Shown here: in pieces, positions 25,841-31,819 of the stretch
Numbering within the stretch: the first letter of the stretch is position 1
How the letters are laid out: the number at the start of each line of letters is the position of its first letter
DNA from: a virus
DNA: 33,537 bases
Direction: 5' to 3' (one strand)
IMG/VR virus record: IMGVR_UViG_3300025646_000008
Location: 1 to 33,537 of that record
Translations under genes and position numbers: made by a program
Notes under the pieces: generated by a model
Databases searched by the model: none
The model's input: the letters and a program-made list of their open reading frames with translations, nothing else
What the model was told of the DNA's origin: nothing

Positions 25841-26292
25841 TACCATCCACCTTTCTGATTTGGGTTAGAGTCTGCGGCATATTTGTTGCCATCCATTTCA
25901 CCAAGGAATACATCGGCATTGAATCCAAGGTGAGATAGTGCTTTGGTTAGGCCATCAGTGATAGCCATCTTTGGTGCGTCTTCTGCCATGCGTCCTTTGG
26001 CTGAGTCAAAGAACTTACGACAACCTGAGAATGGGCCGAATATATTTTCTGGTTTGCCAGTCCAGATAGATACATCAGCAACAACAGCAGTATCGCCGTT
26101 AGATAGATTGATGAATCTTGTATCGTTAATCCAGCCCCAGCCCTGACCAACAGGTCCGAACTGTTCTGTGGCGCAACGCACCTGATACTGTGGATCAATA
26201 GCTGTAAAGCTACGCTGTCCAAAGGATACTTTCTTGAGGAACTTAGGATCTGATTTGGATACTGTATTCCATAGTTTAAGATTGTCTGACAT
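25840..26292 (-). CDS. Single-strand annealing protein (Rad52/Sak-like)
   Basis: A 150-aa protein with FTAIDPQYQVRCATEQFGPV and GQGWGW in the N-terminal half and EDAPKMAITDGLTKALSHLG (residues 104-123) near the C-terminus. The last motif resembles the conserved helix of Rad52-type annealing proteins (TDALKxALxxLG). Such proteins coat ssDNA and anneal complementary strands during phage recombination. It lies 3 bp after the exonuclease gene and directly before the SSB-like gene. An AGGAG site precedes the start. The ERF or another annealing family is an alternative. Confidence 0.68.
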   Translation of the reverse strand: MSDNLKLWNTVSKSDPKFLKKVSFGQRSFTAIDPQYQVRCATEQFGPVGQGWGWINDTRFINLSNGDTAVVADVSIWTGKPENIFGPFSGCRKFFDSAKGRMAEDAPKMAITDGLTKALSHLGFNADVFLGEMDGNKYAADSNPNQKGGW

Positions 26293-26295
26293 ATC

Positions 26296-27075
26296 TTACT
26301 CCTGATTGATATTGATACGAAGTGATCCACGCTTGTCGCGTTTGATCGTGAGTATTGGTGAGTAAACCTCACGCTCGTTATCAGCAACCAATTCTTTCAG
26401 TTGCTTCTTTATGTTCTCGAAGTTGTGTGATGAGGTGATGCCCTCAATATATTGATGCGCAAGATCATTGAAGTAGTTATCACCTGACGCATCACGCTTT
26501 ATCATTTTGTCAACACTGATCTTGTCAATGTTGTAAGACTGGTGTGTTAGATCTTCCATTGGTGGAATGTCTTCTTTAACATGAACCCAAAATTCTTTTG
26601 CTTTTGCTAGCATATTCTTAACAAACTCTGGGTCATACTCAACACAAACAGATTCCCATTTGCTGTTGCCAAAGATAACGCTGAGATAGCAACGATTGAT
26701 TTCAGATAAGAACATATAGAACTGTACCTGTGGCATATACCTGTATAGAGTTTGTTCCATGTTGGTCATGCCATTGGTGTGCTTGGCTTCAACGATTGCG
26801 GTTTCAGCGTAGGCAAGAGCATCGACCTGACCTTTCAGTAGGAGGTCGTCAATGCTCTTGCTGTATGTGGCTTGCATTGAGGTGAGTTGTGTTTGATGTT
26901 GTTTGGCAAACCATTCGAGGTTGAATGATTCAGTATGTGATCCAAGTTGTACAGCGATATTGTCTGATAGATCTGGTGATGGGGTGCGTTCAGTTTTTTC
27001 TTCCCACAAAGATTGCCAGTCATCTACCATGATGCGGTACATATCAGAACCGCCAAGAAATCCTATTCTATTCAT
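26296..27075 (-). CDS. YqaJ-type recombination exonuclease
   Basis: A lambda-exonuclease-like PDDEXK nuclease that resects DNA ends to make ssDNA for annealing. Visible motifs are GGSD (residues 8-11), GSHTE (45-49, E49), GQVDALAY (82-89, D85) and VEAK (95-98, E96/K98), the order expected for YqaJ. A conserved Gln/Tyr region (YRYMPQVQFYMFLSEINRCY, 111-130) also fits. The length of 259 aa is usual. GGGAGA lies upstream of the ATG. Together with the next two genes it forms a complete Red-like recombination cassette. Confidence 0.86.
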   Translation of the reverse strand: MNRIGFLGGSDMYRIMVDDWQSLWEEKTERTPSPDLSDNIAVQLGSHTESFNLEWFAKQHQTQLTSMQATYSKSIDDLLLKGQVDALAYAETAIVEAKHTNGMTNMEQTLYRYMPQVQFYMFLSEINRCYLSVIFGNSKWESVCVEYDPEFVKNMLAKAKEFWVHVKEDIPPMEDLTHQSYNIDKISVDKMIKRDASGDNYFNDLAHQYIEGITSSHNFENIKKQLKELVADNEREVYSPILTIKRDKRGSLRININQE

Positions 27076-27111
27076 GTTTATCTCCCATTGTTGGTGATTA
27101 GTTTACTGCAT

Positions 27112-27609
27112 CTAAGCAGTGTTAGCAAGTTGATTTCTTTGAATAATAACGGAATCATACAACCTTTCTCTCCGCTTCATACGCCAGCTTATGTGTTTGT
27201 AAAACTCAGAATAAGAAGGCCAGAATGTTGCTGTGTTTTTTACTTCATCAATAGCCTTGCTTACTATGTCTGCTGGATAATCACCAAGCTGTAACGCTAG
27301 TGATTCCATTCTTAACGCAAGATCCTTTGCTGTTTCTCCTGCTGGCTTCACAACAAGAGTAGCTAAAACAGCTAATTTTTTTTGAAGATCTGCTTTTGGC
27401 ATAGGCACAAAAGAACAAGCCACAATCTCGACAGCTTTCTCTGCTATCTCAAGTGAGTCAAACTTTAATTGAAATTCTTTGGTAAGAATATCAACGCCGC
27501 GATTGTCATTGTACTTGCAGGAAGTAATCTCATTAACTGGATAACCTGTCAAAGACTCCAGCGAAGAAAGAAGACTCTGATCCACTTTGTGAGGATTTGA
27601 AATATCCAT
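27112..27609 (-). CDS. Hypothetical replication-associated protein, 165 aa (start uncertain)
   Basis: The C-terminal half has an Ala/Leu-rich helical region (KKLAVLATLVVKPAG, then LALRMESLALQLGDYPADIV, then FWPSYSEFYKHISWRMKRR). This pattern of 'YPADIV...FWPSYSEF' is common in phage proteins near replication genes, some proposed as helicase loaders. ATG 27609 gives 165 aa but has a weak ribosome binding site and overlaps the upstream gene by 77 bp. The same frame stays open to ATG 27747, which has a perfect GGAGGT site and would give 211 aa with a 215-bp overlap. GTG 27585 and TTG 27552 are other options. Confidence 0.68.
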   Translation of the reverse strand: MDISNPHKVDQSLLSSLESLTGYPVNEITSCKYNDNRGVDILTKEFQLKFDSLEIAEKAVEIVACSFVPMPKADLQKKLAVLATLVVKPAGETAKDLALRMESLALQLGDYPADIVSKAIDEVKNTATFWPSYSEFYKHISWRMKRRERLYDSVIIQRNQLANTA

Positions 27610-27832
27610 TAAACGCACGGCGGCTTTCTCTCGCTTTTGCGTACTCAATAGATTTCCGACACCAGTTGCGATAAGCTCTTTCGATGTCGGCAAACTTGTT
27701 GCCTTTGCTGATATGGTAGTTGACAAATTGATCTGTTTCAGACTCATGGTTTACCTCCAAACCTAATTTAGTATTGATGCTTTCGATAAGTTCTGGCGTT
27801 GGTTGCCAGTCATCAGGTACTTTTCTTTTCAT
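27533..27832 (-). CDS. DnaT-like / replication initiator C-terminal domain protein
   Basis: A 99-aa protein starting KRKVPDDWQPTPELIESINT and containing QFVNYHISKGNKFADIERAY and RNWCRKSIEYAK. The combination DWxP...FxxYHxxKG...W..A.RNW matches the small DNA-binding domain found in DnaT and at the C-terminus of phage replication proteins, which helps load the host replicative helicase. Here it stands alone, without an N-terminal origin-binding domain. An AGGAGA site precedes the ATG. The gene overlaps the resolvase gene by 20 bp and the following gene extensively in another frame. Confidence 0.72.
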   Translation of the reverse strand: MKRKVPDDWQPTPELIESINTKLGLEVNHESETDQFVNYHISKGNKFADIERAYRNWCRKSIEYAKARESRRAFNGYFKSSQSGSESSFFAGVFDRLSS

Positions 27833-28163
27833 TAACTTCTCCTGTTAATATGGGTGCAATATCTGATGCAAATAAATCTGCCTCAAACATCACAATCATT
27901 TTGGGTGAGCCGTTTCTTCTTTTAAATATTACTACATCTCTCTCATCGAACAAAGTAAAAGGATTAGGGAAGTTGGATTTATCCCTGTACTTTACTTCTG
28001 CCACCAGTTCTCTTTCTCCGATTGTCCAGAGGATGTCGCCTCGATACTCTCCTCCCAAGCTTCCTGAGAGAGGTTGCTTTTTCGCCTTGAAGTTGAGCGA
28101 GGTGAGCCATTTGACGATTTCTTTTTCATGATAGATTCCTTTGTTGCGATTCTTATTTGCCAT
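27813..28163 (-). CDS. Holliday junction resolvase-like PDDEXK nuclease
   Basis: A 116-aa protein with the pattern of Hjc-type resolvases: NKGIYHEKEIVKWL with E13/E15, PLSGSLGGEYRGDILW with D43, and VAEVKYRDKS with E56 and K58. These give the E...D...ExK active site of small archaeal and phage resolvases. It would cut branched replication or recombination intermediates before packaging. A GAGGG site lies just upstream of the ATG. It sits with other recombination genes. A plain PDDEXK endonuclease of the VRR or holin-unrelated type cannot be excluded. Confidence 0.8.
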   Translation of the reverse strand: MANKNRNKGIYHEKEIVKWLTSLNFKAKKQPLSGSLGGEYRGDILWTIGERELVAEVKYRDKSNFPNPFTLFDERDVVIFKRRNGSPKMIVMFEADLFASDIAPILTGEVNEKKST

Positions 28164-28309
28164 ATGTCCCTCTCGTAGCAGTTAAGGCAGATGTTGTAGT
28201 ACATATTTTTTTTAAGGTCTTTGCCAATGCAGACAAACCAGTGAACTTCTGTGTCACATGACTCACATTTCACTCTTACTGCATTGCTTAGTTTTGATGG
28301 ATATTTCAA
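27992..28309 (-). CDS. Zinc-ribbon-like protein overlapping resolvase gene
   Basis: The frame starts at TTG 28309 with GGAGG nine bases upstream. The first ~45 residues hold two CxxC pairs (C15/C18 in KCESCDTEV and C41/C44 in NICLNCYER), a likely zinc ribbon. The frame stays open for 105 codons, but its last 172 bp run out of frame over the resolvase gene, and that part (SSNGSPRSTSRRKSN) is low complexity. Either this is a real long overlap, or the functional product is mainly the zinc ribbon. DNA or protein binding is inferred. Confidence 0.62.
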   Translation of the reverse strand: MKYPSKLSNAVRVKCESCDTEVHWFVCIGKDLKKNMYYNICLNCYERDIWQIRIATKESIMKKKSSNGSPRSTSRRKSNLSQEAWEESIEATSSGQSEKENWWQK

Positions 28310-28508
28310 GGTTCAGTGCCTCCAGCCAACATTCAAACATAAATCCAGATGGTCTGCGTTTCATTCTTTCCCATCTGTAGATCAAAGATCTATCGCAACC
28401 TATCTTGTGTGCAAGTTGTTCTTGAGTCCAATCAAGTTCTTGTCTTCGATCAATTAAAACTTGCACTATTTTTTCATAGGTTGTTTCTGGTAATGGATTG
28501 GTACTCAT
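28263..28508 (-). CDS. XRE-family helix-turn-helix regulator
   Basis: An 81-aa protein that is almost entirely a Cro/C1-type HTH domain: LDWTQEQLAHKIGCDRSLIY followed by RWERMKRRPSGFMFECWLEA, with the typical Q-x3-A-x3-G spacing. A GGAGA site precedes the ATG. It probably controls phage or host promoters as a dimer. It lies within the early operon rather than divergently from another regulator, and no integrase is present, so it is more likely an early-transcription regulator than a lysogeny repressor. It overlaps both neighbours. Confidence 0.88.
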   Translation of the reverse strand: MSTNPLPETTYEKIVQVLIDRRQELDWTQEQLAHKIGCDRSLIYRWERMKRRPSGFMFECWLEALNLEISIKTKQCSKSEM

Positions 28509-28719
28509 TCATATCTCCAAAGCTTTGACCAGTTACAAAGTTTAATAGGTCTTGTTTGTTATCAAACCGATATGTTTTTATTGGTGCAGTGTAAGCTGGA
28601 TTGCCCATCATTCTCCATTTTAATTTAGCCAACCATTTACTTGCAAAGTAATATTTTTTTTCTTCGCTTACTTTCAAAACAAATATTACTGGTGAGATTC
28701 TTGGGTATTCACTAGGCAT
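28474..28719 (-). CDS. Hypothetical protein, 81 aa
   Basis: A good GGGAGG ribosome binding site precedes the ATG. The protein is basic and aromatic (SEEKKYYFASKWLAKLKWRM, then NPAYTAPIKTYRFDNKQDLL, ending FVTGQSFGDMNEYQ), with no signal peptide and no Cys motif. The family is unknown. It overlaps the wHTH gene by 8 bp upstream and the XRE gene by 35 bp downstream, so it is part of the compact early operon. Confidence 0.7.
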   Translation of the reverse strand: MPSEYPRISPVIFVLKVSEEKKYYFASKWLAKLKWRMMGNPAYTAPIKTYRFDNKQDLLNFVTGQSFGDMNEYQSITRNNL

Positions 28720-29050
28720 TTGTTTCCTCCCTGTAATAATTCTTAGACCACATTATTAATTGATTGCGACCAGACTTAAACGATCTGCGTTTACGATCAT
28801 CAACAATAACAAGTCCTTTTTCTTTGAGTTGTTTGTATCGTGCAGTTACTGTGCTGTAACCATAATCATGAAGCATACCCAATACATCATCAGAAATGCA
28901 ACCATTACTGCCGAAAGCATCAATGCACTCGTAAACAATTTTCTCCATACGATTTACATTAAGACTCTCTGCCGCCTCATGGCTAGTGCTTGGGTCTTCG
29001 TTGCGTACCAGCTTGTATGCTGGGGTGTCAAAGATATCTGGTTGTTCCAT
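28712..29050 (-). CDS. Winged-helix DNA-binding protein, 112 aa
   Basis: The region RNEDPSTSHEAAESLNVNRM (residues ~16-35), then KIVYECIDAFGSNGCISDDV and YSTVTARYKQLKEKGLVIVD, is the pattern of small phage winged-helix proteins with DPxTSxEAA, a recognition helix followed by a Leu/Val wing, and a basic end (RKRRSFKSGRNQLIMW). Such proteins are common in phage early regions; they probably regulate transcription or replication. GGGAG lies upstream of the ATG. Confidence 0.82.
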   Translation of the reverse strand: MEQPDIFDTPAYKLVRNEDPSTSHEAAESLNVNRMEKIVYECIDAFGSNGCISDDVLGMLHDYGYSTVTARYKQLKEKGLVIVDDRKRRSFKSGRNQLIMWSKNYYREETNA

Positions 29051-29268
29051 TAATATAACTCCCTGTGAATGGATTTGGTTTCATAGATATCGTCTACCAT
29101 TAGGTCAGCTAATGCTTTGATCTGAGCATGATAGTATAGACCATAGTGTGTTCTGGCCTGTCGGTAGTCTGCGTCTGGGTTGTATTTCTTGCCTTCAACA
29201 TTGGCAAATTTATGTTCAAGCTTTTCAATTCTTCGCTCGACTTTTTCCCAGAGATCTTTTATTTGCAT
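29050..29268 (-). CDS. Hypothetical protein, 72 aa
   Basis: ATG 29268 is chosen because AAGGAGA lies just upstream; the open frame reaches back to 29370 but the extra part overlaps the zinc-ribbon gene. The protein is predicted mostly helical (LWEKVERRIEKLEHKFANVE, then YNPDADYRQARTHYGLYYHA, then LADLMVDDIYETKS). There is no membrane segment or catalytic motif. Family unknown; an early-gene product by position. Confidence 0.7.
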   Translation of the reverse strand: MQIKDLWEKVERRIEKLEHKFANVEGKKYNPDADYRQARTHYGLYYHAQIKALADLMVDDIYETKSIHRELY

Positions 29269-29392
29269 CTTGTTTCTCCTTTTGCAAAAAGATGCCGCAA
29301 TCACATAGGTCTTTGGATATGCACCCAAGTCCATCGGGTACATGAATCCAGCCTGTGTCTTTGCATTCATTACATTTAATATGGGTAGTCAT
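29225..29392 (-). CDS. Small zinc-ribbon-like protein, 55 aa
   Basis: ATG 29392 has GAGGAGA six bases upstream; ATG 29395, directly before it, is equivalent. The product begins MTTHIKCNECKDTGWIHVPD and continues LGCISKDLCDCGIF, giving a CxxC pair, then two further Cys groups (GC, CDC), a probable zinc ribbon reminiscent of the DnaJ-like CxxCxGxG type. The C-terminus is basic (KQDANKRSLGKSRAKN). It overlaps neighbours at both ends. The role is unknown; such proteins may bind nucleic acid or act as adaptors. Confidence 0.7.
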   Translation of the reverse strand: MTTHIKCNECKDTGWIHVPDGLGCISKDLCDCGIFLQKEKQDANKRSLGKSRAKN

Positions 29393-29579
29393 CATCAATC
29401 TCCTCGATGGGATTGTTATCAAACCAAGCTTTCTCAGCACGATTAATAAACTTCATCGTATCAAATTTTGGATTTGTTTTTGCAAGTTCATCTGCAATGT
29501 ATTGAATATGAGAAGGCCATGAAAGTTTAGGCGCAATTCTATCTGCGATAAACTCAAAGTGTTGTCGGGTCATCTTCAT
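29376..29579 (-). CDS. Small phage protein MKMTRQHFEFIA family, 67 aa
   Basis: The frame is open far upstream, but the real start is ATG 29579: the sequence MKMTRQHFEFIADRIAPKLS is the conserved N-terminus of a very common small phage and prophage protein, and TAGGAG lies upstream. Next comes IADELAKTNPKFDTMKFINR, also typical, and an acidic C-terminus (NPIEEIDDDYPY). The family has no proven role; it is usually found near replication or early regulatory genes. Confidence 0.85.
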   Translation of the reverse strand: MKMTRQHFEFIADRIAPKLSWPSHIQYIADELAKTNPKFDTMKFINRAEKAWFDNNPIEEIDDDYPY

Positions 29580-29790
29580 ACTGTATACTCCTAAGCTTGG
29601 GTGGTGTTGGTTCATCTTGTGTGTTGTCTCGTTGCAACACTTCATAATAAATGTCATACACTTGATCGATAAATTGTTTTGCACAAAGAATCTTATTGGT
29701 GAAGTGTGACTCTTCTTTTTTTGCTCGATGGTAAAGATCATCAAGCTGACCTTTGACCATTTCGATATTGCGGATAAAAGATATTGCCAT
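29554..29790 (-). CDS. Hypothetical protein, 78 aa
   Basis: AGGAGA precedes the ATG. The product is predicted helical (FIRNIEMVKGQLDDLYHRAK, then IDQVYDIYYEVLQRDN) with an acidic C-terminal tail (RSIQYEDDPTTL). No known motif is visible. Its end overlaps the next gene by 26 bp. A strong GC-rich hairpin lies just upstream, separating it from the DUF932 gene. Confidence 0.7.
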   Translation of the reverse strand: MAISFIRNIEMVKGQLDDLYHRAKKEESHFTNKILCAKQFIDQVYDIYYEVLQRDNTQDEPTPPKLRSIQYEDDPTTL

Positions 29791-29810
29791 TTGTTTTCTC
29801 CTGTTAATGG

Positions 29811-29853
29811 CGTGGGCGTACGCCGCTCACCCAAAGCGGCGGCGTACACCACG
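29811..29853 (-). other. GC-rich hairpin between DUF932 gene and next gene
   Basis: Two nested stems: CGTGG/CCACG (29811-29815 with 29849-29853) and GTACGCCGC/GCGGCGTAC (29818-29826 with 29839-29847), with a short GCG/CGC alternative inside. On the minus strand no U-tract follows it; the next gene's ribosome binding site lies 10-20 bases on. It may stabilise or process mRNA, or act as a weak terminator or protein-binding site. Confidence 0.6.
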
Positions 29854-29856
29854 ACA

Positions 29857-30717
29857 TTAGGCATAGTACCATTCGGGATTGCGGAATAAATTAGCCAGTT
29901 GGTTTTCACGATTGCGTGTTGTTGTTGCTGGCTGTTTGTAATCACTGGTGTGTGTAGCCCAGTGAGTTAGGGTATTGTACAAAGCCCAAGCATTACTGCC
30001 AAGTTCATCTTTCTCATACTTCCATTGACTGCGCAAATTAGTTAGTTGCTTTTCATTGAATTTATTTCTGTTGTATATATCAACAGTTGGCAGTTTGGTT
30101 AGCTTGCGAAATACATTTCCTGCTAGTGTGCCGCTAATATTAATCTCTTTGTAAGAGCGATACATATCTTCAGACTGCAAGAACAATTCAAATCCTTTTT
30201 TAATTTTTGCAGTTGAAGATGAGATACTAGCTGATGCTGTATGCTTTGATACAGATTTAGTTATGGTGTCAGGTGTTGTGCATCCATTGAGACACCACAA
30301 TCTTATGCCGTCACAGGTCACAGAGAATGACCAAGATCCGTCATAAGAATTATAAAAAGGAATTCTAAATTTAATATAGTCATCCTTTTGTGGCTGGATT
30401 GTGATGTCATTAAACAATATCTGGCCTTTGAGTTTACGCCCATCGTCCAGCACTTGCACATCTACTGTATAATCAGAAGATAAATTTGCACTAGTGATTG
30501 AGTCCATCACTGAATTAACCACATCATCGTGTTGCAATACTTTGTACTTATCTGTATGCACACCAAGCACTTGATTGGTATCTGTCCTTACCAATGCACG
30601 CGCCATACTCTGCGGCACTTCAATTTCATTAGCACCTGTGACTGTGGGTGAAGCCCATAGATCATAGGTTTCTACTGGAAAGTTCCAGTCTTTAATTATT
30701 GGTAGTGTTCCGTCCAT
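29857..30717 (-). CDS. DUF932-family phage protein
   Basis: A 286-aa protein with the DUF932 pattern: ALVRTDTNQVLGVHTDKYKV near residue 45, YTVDVQVLDDGRKLKGQILF, FRIPFYNSYDGSWSFSVTCD, and IRLWCLNGC with TKSVSKHTASA. Proteins of this family are frequent on phages and plasmids; their role is unknown, often proposed in replication or recombination. AGGAGA precedes the ATG. It is the largest gene of the early arm upstream of the recombination genes, and it ends right before a strong hairpin, so it may be expressed at a different level from the downstream genes. Confidence 0.85.
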   Translation of the reverse strand: MDGTLPIIKDWNFPVETYDLWASPTVTGANEIEVPQSMARALVRTDTNQVLGVHTDKYKVLQHDDVVNSVMDSITSANLSSDYTVDVQVLDDGRKLKGQILFNDITIQPQKDDYIKFRIPFYNSYDGSWSFSVTCDGIRLWCLNGCTTPDTITKSVSKHTASASISSSTAKIKKGFELFLQSEDMYRSYKEINISGTLAGNVFRKLTKLPTVDIYNRNKFNEKQLTNLRSQWKYEKDELGSNAWALYNTLTHWATHTSDYKQPATTTRNRENQLANLFRNPEWYYA

Positions 30718-30880
30718 TGCTTTCTCCTGTTTGCAAAAGATTCAACATTAATTCAATAGATTCTAATCTTCCATTGATTAGACCTATATCTTTCTCAGTT
30801 TGCTGTGGTTTGTCCAACAGTCTTTGATTATTATCTAATAAACTTCTGATTGCTTTGCGCATATTATTTTCAAGAGTCAT
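30692..30880 (-). CDS. Hypothetical coiled-coil protein, 62 aa
   Basis: ATG 30880 has GGAGG six bases upstream and overlaps the stop of the 44-aa gene (ATGA). The product is a small helical protein (MRKAIRSLLDNNQRLLDKPQ, then INGRLESIELMLNLLQTG) with heptad-like Leu/Ile spacing. There is no membrane segment. Its end overlaps the DUF932 gene by 26 bp. The function is unknown. Confidence 0.68.
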   Translation of the reverse strand: MTLENNMRKAIRSLLDNNQRLLDKPQQTEKDIGLINGRLESIELMLNLLQTGESNGRNTTNN

Positions 30881-31011
30881 ATCGCGCCTCCAAAGTGAGC
30901 AATCCAATACCAAAAATTTAATTTTTGATTTTCAAATATTAATGTGAGGGCGTTTGTCCACGCCAGCACATACAATATTCCGAGTGTGTATATAAATGGT
31001 TTAAGCAACAT
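30877..31011 (-). CDS. 44-aa single-helix membrane protein
   Basis: This short frame begins MLLKPFIYTLGILYVLAWTN and ends WYWIAHFGGAI. Residues ~6-28 form a hydrophobic helix, and the C-terminal part is aromatic. GGGAG lies six bases before the ATG, and its TGA overlaps the next start (ATGA), both signs of a real gene. A near-consensus promoter lies about 30 bases upstream, so it may be among the first phage proteins made. Small early membrane proteins of phages often target host envelope or exclude superinfection, but no function is shown here. Confidence 0.66.
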   Translation of the reverse strand: MLLKPFIYTLGILYVLAWTNALTLIFENQKLNFWYWIAHFGGAI

Positions 31012-31037
31012 AACAATCTCCCAAGTTGCGTGTACTT

Positions 31038-31065
31038 ATTATACATATGCGTACATATTGTGCAA
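31038..31065 (-). promoter_or_regulatory. Sigma70-like promoter on minus strand, with dyad
   Basis: Read on the minus strand: TTGCAC (31065-31060), a 16-base spacer, then a perfect TATAAT (31043-31038). It lies just upstream of the ribosome binding site of the 44-aa gene. An inverted repeat TGTAC/GTACA (31031-31035 with 31051-31055) brackets the -10 box and could be an operator. It probably drives the main early operon from 31011 downwards. Confidence 0.7.
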
Positions 31066-31079
31066 TAAGAAACTTATTT

Positions 31080-31283
31080 CTACCATCTGTAAGGAACAGT
31101 ATTTTGAATTAGTTTATCCATCTCATCGAGCATCTTCCGCATTCTTTGCGGAAGATTTCTCTTTGATCCTGCTGTTGGATCATCAACCATATCTTCAAGC
31201 ATCTCTCTGAACGCTGTATCTTTTCCTATGTATAGTTGAGCAATCTTAATTGCTTTTATGTATTTTTCACTTGAATTCTGCAT
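31080..31283 (-). CDS. Hypothetical protein, 67 aa
   Basis: ATG 31283 is chosen because GGAGGT lies four bases upstream; an in-frame ATG six codons earlier lacks spacing. The product is charged and helical (MQNSSEKYIKAIKIAQLYIG, then FREMLEDMVDDPTAG, then LPQRMRKMLDEMDKLIQ). No domain is recognised. It lies between a GC-rich hairpin (upstream) and the promoter of the 44-aa gene (downstream), so it may be a separate early unit. Confidence 0.68.
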   Translation of the reverse strand: MQNSSEKYIKAIKIAQLYIGKDTAFREMLEDMVDDPTAGSKRNLPQRMRKMLDEMDKLIQNTVPYRW

Positions 31284-31308
31284 TGTTACCTCCATTGGCA
31301 AAAGCTTT

Positions 31309-31328
31309 GAGGCGGCTTGCGCCGCCTC
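31309..31328 (-). terminator. Terminator-like GC hairpin
   Basis: A perfect 8-bp stem GAGGCGGC/GCCGCCTC (31309-31316 with 31321-31328) with a 4-nt loop lies just after the stop of the 139-aa gene (minus strand). The downstream minus-strand sequence CAAAGCTTTTG is only weakly U-rich, so termination may be partial. Confidence 0.55.
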
Positions 31329-31339
31329 TTCGCTTGTGG

Positions 31340-31759
31340 TTAAGACGCTAGGATTGCACTGGCGGCTTCGAGGACGCCTTGTGCTTGCTTGGATCGGAAG
31401 GACTTAGGGGTCGCTTTCCAATCTTCTCCAGTGATCTGCTTGTGGACTTCCAGATCTGACTGATGCCGAATCTCTAATTCTTCCAACTCATCTTGCATTG
31501 AGTGGTAGATGTCGACTCGCTTTGCAAGCTTGGTGTCGACAATCTCAGTGCCAGAAGCTTCATGCAATTCAGCAATCTCAGCCTTTAGATTAGACATCTG
31601 CTCAAGCTTCCAGTTCAGTGAGTTCTGGCTGGTGTAGCAAGCATCACGAGCAATCTGATTACGAAGATAGCTCATGTTATCACCTTTATGAAAGTTAACT
31701 GCGGTGATCTTGATTTTGGCGAGTTCAGTTACTCTAGACGTAGTTAAGTTCTTAGACAT
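31340..31759 (-). CDS. Coiled-coil-like early protein, 139 aa
   Basis: ATG 31759 is chosen because AAAGGAA lies just upstream; the frame is open further upstream into the structured intergenic region, but that extension (rich in Pro, Arg and Trp) is not convincing. The protein is helical and charged: WKLEQMSNLKAEIAELHEAS, then YHSMQDELEELEIRHQSDLE, then GEDWKATPKSFRSKQAQGVL. No enzyme motif is visible. It is the first gene of the minus arm, next to the structured intergenic region, and has its own terminator-like hairpin, so it is probably transcribed separately and early. Confidence 0.75.
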   Translation of the reverse strand: MSKNLTTSRVTELAKIKITAVNFHKGDNMSYLRNQIARDACYTSQNSLNWKLEQMSNLKAEIAELHEASGTEIVDTKLAKRVDIYHSMQDELEELEIRHQSDLEVHKQITGEDWKATPKSFRSKQAQGVLEAASAILAS

Positions 31760-31784
31760 TTTAGGTTCCTTTTCTAGGTTAAGA

Positions 31785-31798
31785 CGGGACCATTCCCG
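31785..31798. other. Small hairpin beside structured region
   Basis: CGGGA/TCCCG (31785-31789 with 31794-31798) with loop CCAT lies between the 139-aa gene start and the structured region. On the minus strand it is followed by TCTTAA, so it could end a minus-strand RNA or structure the 5' leader of the early gene. Confidence 0.4.
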
Positions 31799-31819
31799 AC
31801 AGCCTCGGCAGGACACAAA

